From: Euonymus europaeus
Taxonomy: Eukaryota > Streptophyta > Magnoliopsida > Celastrales > Celastraceae
Length of the DNA stretch: 64,000 bases
NCBI GenBank assembly: GCA_963580455.1
Contig: OY756962.1
Coordinates: 22,333,001-22,397,000, forward strand
Direction of reading: 5' to 3'
Below, in pieces: positions 51,475 through 62,342 of the stretch (positions are counted from its first letter, which is position 1; the number at the start of each line of letters is the position of its first letter). Under the pieces are notes generated by a model. The model did no database searches. It was not told the DNA's origin and saw only the letters and a program-made list of their open reading frames with translations. The translations under genes and the position numbers were made by a program.

Positions 51475-53865
51475 AAAAGATCGATGTACAACTCCAAATG
51501 TTTCAGCTAACCATCTCAATGAGATGGAGTCACCCTATAACTTCTTTCTTTATCACGTTATTTCAAGTAGTGTGACTAAAAAAAAATTACATGTGTGTAA
51601 TGTAAAAATTTGAAACATTAATCATGCTATTGAGTAGCGGCTTATCAAGTGATAGCCTCTATCGTTATATGTGAAGGGAAAAAAATGATCGTTGCTATTT
51701 CTTTAATAAATTATGTAAATAATGACATTTTACAACAACAACAAAAACTCCTACGATCCATCAATGAAGCAAGCCTATTGGGTTGCAGTTAACTTGGACT
51801 GTGCACGGCTCTGCTCTGATAATGATTGGTAATCTAAATTTCAGACCAAGTGACCTACAGTACAGAACTTGGACTGTGGGTTCTGTTCTGAATAATGATT
51901 GGTAATCATCCACATTGATTAGCAACTAAATTTCAGACCAAGTGACCGTAGTCTGACTCTAAATCAGTTGACATACTGTAAATCAGTTGACAGGGCAATT
52001 GAATAGACGTGGAACCAATATCATCAAAAGATAAAATTGGATCCATTTAATAAAGCATTTGGAAGATGTTACTTTACAACCAAATGGAGAAATTATGAAA
52101 TGTCCTGGATGTAGATTTCATGTGGTACTTTCAAGGGTGTAATTGTTCCTAAATGTGATTTTTCTCTTGTTTTTTAATTGACATCATTCTCATATGATTA
52201 TCAATTGCACCCTTGATATATCATGTGAAAACACACTCATATGCAATAATTCCTCCAACCAAATGCCTCATTCAAAGTAATTAGCATAAATGTACCTGGA
52301 ACTCTCTAAAATGCTACCTTGCATTTAATGATTTTAACCCATAAATACCCTAATACCCCACATTTTTAGTCATTAACCCTACCCACTTTACTTACATTAT
52401 AGCACCACCAGTCATTCACAAAATATTTCAAACAATTGCTACAGTAACTATTGAGTTTATTCTAGCTTCAAAAGACGCAACCATTTTGCTTCCTAGATAT
52501 AAGAGGAGCAGTTTCTTTGAACTTCCTATTGTCACCGAAGCATTCAAAGAATGTGATCATCATCAATGAGCCACAATTAACTGGTATCTCCCTCTCTTTT
52601 TTCCATCCGAGCCACACATCAGGGAAACACTCCACTCCTACAATCCTCTCCTTCAACTGCTATCGTTGTACTCATCACTCTTTGTAGAACCATTACCTCC
52701 CTTGATCAAAATAAATAACATAAACACCATTCTGCTCGAGTTTAGAACCATTAACAGGTTCTTGCCCCAATGGCAGCAAAAGCAAAACATTTACTTCCTA
52801 CAGCTTATACAAAAGACATACATTCCAAACTACAAAACAAACAAAGCATTATTTCTTTCCAAAGAAAATTCATATTCATCGACGCCAACAGTAAATTCAG
52901 ACAATGTGAAACACAAGGATATGGAATTATGGATGATAAAATCCAGAAAAAGCCCCCCCTGCTGATGCCTAATGACCAAAAAGAAAGGAGCGAGATGGTT
53001 AAATGCAGTAGATACCCTGGCATGAGTAATTTGGAGCAACCATAAGCAACTCATTAGTAGTTTGACTCTGAAGCGGGTAAGGATGCTGACAGAGCAACTC
53101 GTAGGTAGAACGATAAGGAACATTTACAATGTGCATCTTCCGATGCATGGCTGCAATGGTCCCTCAATCAATGTACGAGGAGTATAGAAGAGTCAAGCAT
53201 GGTTTCATATTCCAATGAGAAGTCCTAAAGGTTCTAAACGAAGAAGACTTCTTGAGTCTTGACCAGGAAAGTCGTAAATCCATCAATGAAGCCCGAGATA
53301 AAAATATATCATTTAACATGGGCATTTCAAATTCTTATCATGAATACAAGAAAATTTCCAGGCTAGAACTTCAGAAAGAGTCAGCACTCTAGGGTATAAA
53401 CTTCATGAACAAATCCTCTATAAGCTTAGCCTACTACAATGTGCTGTCAAAGTTAACAAACAGAAGAGGAAAACAAATTTAGACAAATTGGAATTTACAG
53501 AAAATCAGCAATGCATAAATAGAAAATGAAGTCCATTGAATTGTTTCAGCTAAAAATAACAACAAAAACACACTATTGTCTATACTATCTATCCCCACCC
53601 CCAGTTCAAACACAAAAGTATCTGATTCTAGGGCAGTTTTCCTGAACATAATATCCATTTACAGATCACAAACTCTAATTAACCAGAGCCAGAAACTTTT
53701 CCATCCAACAACGAGCAACATAAAATCCCCCAACATGTACAAAAAACTCTAACCCTGAACCCCAAATCTTTGAAACAGCATTTTCCTCTAAAAGCTTTTT
53801 CTTCTTTTTAAAGAAAAAAAAAAGGTCTCACCCTCTTACCTGATATAAACTCAAAGACATCTCCA
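51475..53865. other. Intergenic stretch between the palindrome and the VQ gene
   Basis: No firm gene is seen. Two minus-strand stretches look slightly coding: 52468-52656, and about 53000-53150 (MHIVNVPYRSTYELLCQHPY). Neither could be assigned, and they may be exons of an unrecognised or decayed gene. Confidence 0.35.
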
Positions 53866-54816
53866 TTAAGGGCTTGGAACGGGCACCTGCACCGTCGGCG
53901 AAAGCGGAAAACCTAATGGCCCTGCGGAAGGCGGGAACATCTGACCAGGGGAGAGCAAAGGGTATGGCGGCCGCAGAGAATTCGAGCAACCAAACGCAAG
54001 CGGTGACGATGGCAATTGGAAATGCGGTTGGGACGCAGGCACTCCCGAAGCTGATGAAGGTGGCAAAATCTGCGGCGGTTGTTGTGGAGTCGCCTTATTC
54101 CAACGTGGTGAATTCAACGGTGCAAGGGGCGAGAATCCCGAGAACTGCTTCTGATTGGGGTCGACGATAGACATCGAGTTCTGACTCTTGAAGTACCGCA
54201 TGTAAGCGGAGACGGGTGACTCAGCTGCACCGTGTACAGACGGCAGCGGAGGAAGCGGTGATAGTGGAGCTCCCGGCCACTGGGTAAAAACGCCTGGAGC
54301 AGTGGCGGTGGCCAATGGATAGATCGTTGCCAGAGCCTGATGCTGTTGAGGGGGAATGGCGTTGTTTAGCAGCGGAGGAGGTCGGTTGCTAACATGCGCA
54401 AGGGGCGAAGGACGAATACGCTGCAAGCGAGAGCTCGGAGCCTTGGGTGCTTGTATCGGTGGAGGCGTAGAGAAGCGTTCGTGAGCCGGAGATCCGGTGA
54501 GCTTCTGAACGACGTTTCTGAAATCATTTTTGTTGATATTGTACACCGGTGGCAGGTGCTGCTGCTGTTGCAGATCATGTGTTTGTGTTTGTGTTTGTGC
54601 CTGAGAGAGTTCTGGTTGTTGAGACGACTGTTGCTGGTGAATCAAGTTCTGATTCTCATTATGGTGATCAAAGGCTGGTGGTTTTCGGGTAACAATAACC
54701 GGTTTGGAGATCTTGAGCGAGAGCTTATTGAGGTTTTTGAGGTGTTGATCTCTGCCAGTGCTGTTACTATTACCGCTGGTTGTTGAAGTGGTGGTAGACT
54801 CGCAGCTTTTATCCAT
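53866..54816 (-). CDS. VQ-motif protein, HAIKU1 (IKU1/VQ14)-like
   Basis: This intronless gene encodes 316 aa. The VQ motif FRNVVQKLTG is at residues 99-108, preceded by VYNINKNDF and followed by SPAHERFSTPPP. VQ proteins are plant transcriptional co-regulators, many binding WRKY factors. The N-terminal DQHLKNLNKLSLKISKP block and the proline-rich C-terminus (many PP and SPL words) match the HAIKU1 type, which controls endosperm growth and seed size in Arabidopsis. Other parts are low-complexity (Q-rich 60-88). The start is the first ATG, ahead of MDKSCEST. A 79-codon frame upstream (54865-55101) lies in the probable leader. Confidence 0.85.
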   Translation of the reverse strand: MDKSCESTTTSTTSGNSNSTGRDQHLKNLNKLSLKISKPVIVTRKPPAFDHHNENQNLIHQQQSSQQPELSQAQTQTQTHDLQQQQHLPPVYNINKNDFRNVVQKLTGSPAHERFSTPPPIQAPKAPSSRLQRIRPSPLAHVSNRPPPLLNNAIPPQQHQALATIYPLATATAPGVFTQWPGAPLSPLPPLPSVHGAAESPVSAYMRYFKSQNSMSIVDPNQKQFSGFSPLAPLNSPRWNKATPQQPPQILPPSSASGVPASQPHFQLPSSPLAFGCSNSLRPPYPLLSPGQMFPPSAGPLGFPLSPTVQVPVPSP

Positions 54817-57800
54817 TAAACAATCCCAAAAACAAAACCCACTTCTCTTTCTCTCTCACCAGATCTACTGATCTGAAATATCTATCAATCTACCTTCGGC
54901 AGCGATGACACTGTGTACGATTGTGCTTTGTCCGGTGGGGATTACTGTAATACTTCTTAACCGGAGGCTCTGTGGACTAGTATTTCTGGAGAGAGATAAA
55001 GCGTGACGCCTTGGTTTGCTCTCCAATGTCTCTCTCTCTGCTTCTGCTTTTTTTCCCTGCAGTGTTGTCACTGTTCTTGTTTGCGTCACTGTGCTGGTCA
55101 AGGGAGGAAAACAGTAAAAAAGTGATTAATACTAATTTGATGTTCTTATTAATCGCCATTTGGGCCGGCTTGCAATAATGGTTGGGAGGCGCGAACTCTC
55201 CGAACTCTTGTTTGATTTGAATATTTCATAATATTTTTTCAAAATAAAGAATTGAGAGGTGTTTACTCGTAAAAATACCTCTCAATTCATCTTAATTCTC
55301 TTAAATAAAAATTCATTTTTATGAATCATTTTCAACCCACATCTCAAGCATAGCCTTCCGAATTTATACTAATTATTGGTTGGAATAATATGATATGGTT
55401 AAATTGCCGTTACTTTAATAAGGATGTGAAACGGACCCGGATGAGCCTCTCAACCTCTCAACTTCTATTTTTATTATTTTAACTCATACGAGTTAATGCT
55501 GCAAAAAGGGGTTTTTGATAACTGTATGACCTAAACCTTTCTCTGTTTTCAATTATTGCCGTATTGAGTTTTTCCCAAACATCTTAGGAAATCCTTGGCA
55601 CTAGCAAGTGGAAGCCGCGACTGTGGTCACAACTGAACTGGCGATAGTTTCTGCGAATTTTTTTGGATTAATTATATGATACATAGATAATCATTAATAA
55701 ATTTATCGAATATCCTGATAATCACCGGTAAACATAGATAATCACTACTGATCAAAAATATAGTCTGATAACATCGAATATAAAATAATTAATAAAAAAA
55801 TAATATCTTCATCGACTATAAGTAAAAACACTAGAATATATTTATTGAAAATGAAACTGAAACGAAATAACAAAACTGATTCCCTTGTCTCACTTTGTGC
55901 GTTTTCTTTGATGGGTCAATGTTGTTCATCTTTGGTCAATCAAATATATTTTGAGCTAATCAATCAAAGTAGGAACTAATCATGAATCAATGGAGTGAAA
56001 ATTTTATCACACAGATTAGCTTAATTAGCCTTTTCCTACCCGTTAAAAGAACATGCATGGTTACATCCATGTCCCTATTAACTCATTGGAGTTGCTCTAA
56101 CTCATTGTATGGGTGAGCGGGGCATTTTTGCCCAACTAAAAAAAATATTATTTAAAAATTATGAATATGTTCTGATTGAAGTTACGAGTCCAACTGTATA
56201 TTATTTATGCATTTTCTGAGCCAAAATACCCCACCCTCTCATTGTACGAATAAGGGGACAAGATTCTATAAAAACAATTATAATGTGGGGTACTTTAAAT
56301 TGCAAAAGCAGTCCATAATTCTATGATCAAATCCTTTACCTGTTTTTTACTTTTACACATTTTTATGGGATTGGCAGATTAAAGGAAACCTAGTTGCATG
56401 CCCTGGGACATTCTCTTACTACACACGAAACACATCTTCTTTTTAAAGCCTTACAAAGCATCTATTCCAATTTTTGGAGACCCAAATATACTTTCGTTTT
56501 TAAAGCCGGACGGGTATACCCTTCTCATCTCCACCATGATTCCAAAAAATTTGGGGTTCGGGAAATCACCGACCCCAATCCAGATAGGGACGGATAACAC
56601 CTATATCCAACCCCGTCTTCGCAAAACCAAATTGTTATGTAATTATATATATATATATATATATATTTATCATTTCACCAATAAAACTACATGATGATTT
56701 AGTGCTACCCTAGATCTATTAATGAATCTTTATGAGACCAAATCGTATGAACTTTGAACCTTATGAGTTCAATTTTTCATGGAAAATAATATATTTGCAG
56801 TCATACATTGGGTTTTGGTCATATTTACACTGTCGTCTAGTTTAAAGTTTCGGTACATGCAAACTTGACAGTTAAAGTTCATGCTCATATCAAATATTTT
56901 GACAGTTCAATTTTAAACTTATATTGAATATCCAAATGACAAGCATATGTGGTATCGTTTTTCCATTACAGGAAAAAATCGTACCAGTTATTATAACTAA
57001 AAATTTTAGTCATACTTTTGTTTTAATGAAATAATTTGGCATTTGGACCAAATATATGCTTTGACACAGTCACATTCACTTGCACGTCAAGCCAATTCCT
57101 AAAACGTGACGATTGCAGCTTGCTAGATTAAAAAAAAAAAAATATTTTCAACACGTTGAAATGAATCATCAAGTGGGGCGAAACTTGGTGATTAATTTAT
57201 AATAATTAATAATAATAATATTATTTAAATATTCTGCCTCGTTAAATAAGATCATGCACCATCAAGCTTTGTCTCAGTGTGTGGGGCCGACTACTAAAAT
57301 AATTGATCTTTGACTCCATATTTGGCAGACATGGACCATCCCTTTCCGTGTACTTGTCTAGTCACTAGTCCGTACCAAAATGGGCTCTGTTGCTGGGCCT
57401 TATGTGTATTGGGCTTACGCATGATTGGACTTCACTATAATAAGCCTACTACTGTCTACAGTTTCGAAGTGGGCCTGTACAGAGCCGTTATACTGCTCCT
57501 CAATCCTCAATCACATCTCACCACTCTGAAAATGTAGTTTGCAAGTTTTTAGTAGTGGGTAATTCATAAACTCTTAATCTAATAGCTCTTGCATTACTAA
57601 TGGAAAATGTTATATGACCCAACTTAAACAGATTATAATAGTTTATTTCATCGTAATATAATATTCCGTTGTATATCATATTTCATTGTAATATTTATTG
57701 TAATTTCATATTTCATAATCTACAATAAAGTATGATATTATAATAAAATGAAATAATATAGGCGGTTTAGCCTTATGCCATTTATCACCACTTTTACTAA

Positions 57801-57831
57801 TGTAATATGTCTATTGATTGGATCTTTTAAA
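54817..57831. other. Intergenic region between the VQ and ADH-like genes (first part)
   Basis: The first 300 bases are the probable leader and promoter of the VQ gene (CT-rich near 54840-54860). The rest is AT-rich, with an (AT) microsatellite at 56644-56667. No gene is recognised. Confidence 0.45.
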
Positions 57832-58006
57832 GAGGTAATCTGGTTGGTCAGATTGCCTGTTGTAGGACCTTGAGGTTTAAGGTTCTATTTTCACTAGGGA
57901 GTTGAAATTTGAGTAGTTTTCATCCGTTGTGGTGGCGCTCATGCTCCTCGTGCATGGCTTAACATATGTGTGGCTAGTGCGCCATTCAAAAAAAAAAAAA
58001 AAAAAA
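57832..58006 (+). mobile_element. SINE-like element with poly-A end
   Basis: The segment AGAGGTAATCTGGTTGGTCAG carries an A-box-like word, and AAGGTTCTATTTTCA some 35 bases later is a weak B-box-like word. The segment ends in 19 A. Size and layout suggest a tRNA-derived SINE. No target duplication was fixed, so this is tentative. Confidence 0.4.
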
Positions 58007-58464
58007 GAGTAGAGTAGAGTGAATACTCATGAGGAAGTTGATTAGTAATTGCAGAAACGCCGTAAAAGCCACGAGACTAGTTTGTTGATCATATGCAGCA
58101 GTTGGTCACAGGAGTGACATCAATGGTGACCCAACGGAACATGTGGTTGAAACTTGAAAGTGTTTCAAGGCAGGACCAATTCAATCTCCGTTACATCTGT
58201 AGTTTTTGGAATAAACTAACCATATTCTTTGGGATTCCTACGTCATCAGATAAATTAAAAAAAACTAAACACGCCGAAATCATCTAAGTTCCTGTCATGA
58301 TCTGAGAATATTTACTTTTTCACAAAAGCTCAAATGAAAACAGATCTGATGAAGATGGACCAATCCAGATCTCTTTTGATATATATTTTCGTCACAATCA
58401 GAAAATTCCACACCTAATGTTACAACAGCAACTCAATTATTTCTCTACTTCACTCTATATCTAC

Positions 58465-58476
58465 ATATATATTATA
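58465..58476 (+). promoter_or_regulatory. Probable TATA region of the ADH-like gene
   Basis: ATATATATTATA lies about 95-105 bp before the ATG, in a plausible core-promoter position. Confidence 0.4.
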
Positions 58477-58569
58477 CACCCAAGCTTGTAAAAGCAGGTA
58501 GCAATAGAACAGAAGGAAGAAAACTGCAGAGGAAGAAGAAACAGTGAGATCACTTGGTTCATCTTTGTC

Positions 58570-61482
58570 ATGGAGAATCATAAGGAATTAGAAACTGCGG
58601 GGAAGGTCATAAGATGCAAAGGTTCTAGCAAGAAATTCCCAATTAATTTTTTATGTGAACAATTAACTGTACATGTTATCTGTATAATCACTCTGCTCCT
58701 GTTTTCTCAAGCAGCTGCAATCTGCAGGAAGCCAAGAGAGCCTCTTGTGATAGAGGAAATACAAGTAGACCCACCTAAAGCTTGGGAGGTCCGGATCAAG
58801 ATTCTCTGCACTTCTCTCTGTCACAGCGATCTCACTTTCTGGAAAATGAACCCAGTAAGCAATCTCACCCCATTCATTCAGAAAACAAACCAAACTGCAC
58901 CCCCACCAGTTCTTTAAATTAACTTACAATTCAAATGACTTTTCCTTCTCTTTCTCCAGGGCCCAGTTTCAGTTTTCCCCAGAATCTTCGGGCACGAAGC
59001 AGTTGGGTATGTTAAACCACACCAAATCCTCATTTTCAACTCAATATTTGATTGGTTTAATTGTTTTTTTTTTTTGAAATCGTAAAGTGTGGTGGAGAGT
59101 GTTGGAGAGAATGTGGAAGGAGTGGAAGAAGGAGATTTGGTTTTGCCAGTGTTTGCTGCAAACTGTGAAGAATGCAGAGACTGCAAGTCTAGCAAGAGCA
59201 ACATGTGTACGCAGTTCAAGACCAAGTTTGTGGACATGCCTAGAGACGGAACCAGCAGGTTCAGGGACATGAAAGGGGAGGTTGTGCACCATTTCTTATC
59301 CGTCTCTAGTTTTACAGAGTATACTGTTGTGGATAATGCTCATCTGGTCAAGATCAGCCCTGGGATTCCTGTTGATAAGGCTTGCTTGCTTAGTTGTGGT
59401 GTCTCGACAGGTATGGTATATATGGAGAATGTACGTATTTGACCGACGTTCTGCTGTCTCTCTCTGTCTGGTTTGTGCAAATGTGCTTGTCTTTTTCTTT
59501 TCTTTTATTATTGTTTTTTTTTAATGAAAGTTGGTGCATGGTGGAATCGACAAAAACCACGTAAATGCAGGGATAGGAGCGGCTTGGAAGGTAGCGGACG
59601 TGGAAGAGGGATCCACAGTCGCAATATTTGGGCTTGGAGCTGTTGGACTTGCGGTACTTCTTCTACATAAGAATTATGCAGTAAAGACGACACTATTTTA
59701 GTTAATATATATATATATATATATGTATATGTATGTATGTATGTATATACTTTTGAAGAGTTGAATTTGATCAACTGAGATTAAAATTGATTCGGAGTTT
59801 AAAATTTGGAATTTATGATTTAGTGTTCAACGGTTTTAGAGTTAACCCAAATTTTCAATTTGCAGATCAATTACCCAAATTTTCAATTTTGTTGTTTCAA
59901 TATAATAATTTGATGACCCAAAATGATCAGTTTGAAATAAACTAAAATTTTAGGTTGCTAATATGCAACGTTTGATCATTCAGTGATCAAAATGAAAAAT
60001 GGAAGACAAAAATTCAGTGATCAAAAGTGTATTTAGCCCACAAGTGATATGAATTCGGGCAAAAACAAAATAAATACAAAACAACTTGAGCAGTGCAAAC
60101 CTAAGCCAGATATAAGATAAGCACATATATATTAGCTAGATACATGGCTTGTGTCTTAGTTTATTTTCAAGGAATGGTAACTAATTCAAATCGTTGATTT
60201 CAGGTTGCAGAAGGAGCGAGGCTACGCAGAGCGTCGAAGATTATAGGTATTGATTTGAATCCTGACAAGTTTGAGATGGCCAAAGGATTTGGAGTCACCG
60301 ATTTCATCAATCCGACAACATGTGTCGACAAATCAGTCAGCGAGGTATTGGTTATGGTTTAGCTTTTAGAGTTTTCAACTAAAAATTATCGTAAATTGAA
60401 CCTACAATCCTCACCAATTAGATTAGTGATTTTCAGGTGATTAAGGAAATGACCGATGGAGGTGCCGATTATTGCTTTGAGTGTATTGGATTAGCATCAG
60501 TAATGCAACTTGCTTTCAGTAGTAGCCGAGAGGTTAGCTTGGGAGGTTCATATGAGCTAATTTGCTTTGTCTATTGACCTGTTTTGGGCCTCTCTCTTAC
60601 ATTCTGGTCTTAATCTAACAGGGCTGGGGCAAGACAGTGGTGCTAGGATTGGAAATGCACGGATCGCCTTTGTCTTTGAACTGCTATGACATGCTTAATG
60701 GCAGAAGTTTGAGTGGCTCATTGTTTGGAGGCATCAAGCCTAAATATGATATTCCAGTCATTGCCAACAAATATCTAGACAAGGTGATTTGAGTTGTTAA
60801 GTTTCCTTCTTCAAAATTGATCACGTAGCGTCATTCGGACAACCCACTAAGCGCAAATTAAGGTCGGGCTAGATATGTGTAAATTTGTTGAACAAGTTAG
60901 TTGGGTTGAATTGAAACTTAACATAAACTACTTAGAAATAGTTGCACTTGCTTAGAATCGAATTTTCAACATCGAATGAGATTTTTTACACCCTAAATCC
61001 AAAGAGACAGAGTCAAGTAAACTATTAGTCACCGAAAGATTGATCATTTTTTCATTTTGATTACTAAATATGCAAATGTTACAAGTCACCTAAAATTTTG
61101 ATTTTTTTTTAATATGATAACTTGCTCAGTGTTTGGTTGTTTCAATATGCCAATTCAAAGTTAGTATATTGAAACAAATCGAAACTTTAAGTTACTCAAG
61201 TGCAACATTTAAACATTCAATAATCAAGATGAAAAATGATCAATCTTTCCATGACCAAAAGTTGACTTAATCCTCTAAAGAGATAATCAAGTACTAGATA
61301 TGCAGTCGTTACTTGTTAATTAAAATTCGTGAATTACAGCAAAATTTTTCCTTTTGATGTAACAGGAGCTTTGTTTGGACAAGTTCATAACCCATGAAGT
61401 AAGCTTCCAGGACATCAACAAAGCTTTTGAGTTGCTTGTTGAAGGAAAAAGCCTTCGTTGCATGATATGGATGGACAAATAG
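58570..61482 (+). CDS. Alcohol dehydrogenase-like protein (zinc MDR family)
   Basis: This NAD(H)-linked zinc alcohol/aldehyde dehydrogenase is of the plant ADH-like group. Nine exons join in frame: 58570-58621, 58715-58854, 58960-59006, 59088-59410, 59571-59653, 60204-60344, 60437-60532, 60622-60783 and 61366-61482, giving 386 aa. Catalytic zinc ligands are C53 (LCTSLCHSD), H76 (FGHEAVG) and C183 (LLSCGVSTG). The structural-zinc cysteines C106, C109, C112 and C120 are all present. The Rossmann motif GLGAVG is at 208-213, followed by [13 protein letters not shown]. All key residues are kept, so it should be functional. The precise substrate is unknown. The long frame continuing from exon 1 reads through intron 1 and is not real. 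COX6B lies next to it, as in Arabidopsis from memory. Confidence 0.93.
59706..59752. repeat. (AT)n and (GTAT)n microsatellite in ADH intron 5
   Basis: About nine AT units are followed by ATGT/ATGTATGT units. It is a simple repeat within the intron 59654-60203. Confidence 0.85.
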
Positions 61483-61650
61483 CCGGACTGTGGATTACCC
61501 CACCAGCTAGCTATTTATCTGTTCACCTCTCTTTGTTCTTTATATTTCTTTAAGTCACTCTACCTTGTAATGAAATTTCTTTTGCATTCAAAAATTAAAG
61601 GATTTTCATAGATCTTACGGAATTCTTATAAACTGTACCAACTTATCAGA

Positions 61651-61824
61651 ATAAAATATTACCAAATATATTAAAAAGTCTTTAAAGTAATTAATAAATT
61701 CAAAATAAAAAGTAAAAGACTACTTATAATAAATGATAAAATAATACCAAATATATTTAAAAAATCTTTAAATTTATTAATAAATTCAAAATAAAAAGTT
61801 AAAGACAAAACTTATAATAAATAA
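61651..61824. repeat. Tandem duplication, two units of about 87 bp
   Basis: ATAAAATATTACCAAATATA through ATAATAAATGAT (61651-61736) is repeated with about ten changes at 61737-61824. It is AT-rich and may be part of the MITE-like block that follows. Confidence 0.75.
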
Positions 61825-61899
61825 TAATAATAAATTAATTTTTGCTGTAATGATAAATGACATGTTAGTATACTAAATTAAAAGTTAAACTAACCCATT

Positions 61900-62036
61900 A
61901 GGGTAGGAATATGTATTTAGATAAAAAAATATTTTTATTAATAAAATATTAGTAATATACTGATTCCGAGGTGATGAAATTATTTAAAAAAATTCGAGGG
62001 GTTTGATTATTAGAATGGGCGGGTCTAAATACCGTT
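61900..62036. mobile_element. Second copy (one arm) of the AT-rich hairpin element
   Basis: GTATTTAGATAAAAAAATAT, TTTTATTAATAAAATA and ACTGATTCCGAGGTGATGAA follow the order of the right arm of the 34.6-kb element. The end, CGGGTCTAAATACCG, resembles the reverse complement of that element's outer left end. Confidence 0.6.
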
Positions 62037-62342
62037 TCTCTAAGGATTCTCATCAGAAATCTAATCTGTCGGAAAGAAGCTGCTTCTAACTGACTTCAAG
62101 TCAGTTTTTCTGCCCACACCACACCGTCAGTTTATGAGAAGGCAACAAAGCATTCGGGCACAACCGAGAACCAGATGAAAGATCAGCAATAAACACAACT
62201 TGGTTCTAACAGACAGGCCAAAGTCTCTTATATATGATATTAAAAAAAATAATCACTGCACATTGAAGAAATTCATGTGTTTATTTCAGAGCAATAACAG
62301 CTGCAACCAAACCATTTGCCAAGAAAGATAGATGCTGTCTGT

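Noticed and set aside
50594..51613. Many GC-rich frames of 60-127 codons on both strands
   Set aside because: They are mirror readings of the palindromic module, and the same peptides appear from both strands.
52468..52656. A 62-codon minus-strand frame with Trp/Phe-rich sequence
   Set aside because: A faint resemblance to resistance-gene leucine-rich repeats could not be supported by any motif.
54865..55101. A 78-codon minus-strand frame before the VQ gene
   Set aside because: It sits in the expected leader, is low-complexity T/S/R-rich, and has no known domain. At most it is an upstream ORF.
58622..58714. Reading ADH exon 1 and exon 2 as one exon with a hydrophobic insert
   Set aside because: The insert is a GT-AG intron that happens to be open. 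Removing it restores the conserved ADH N-terminus.
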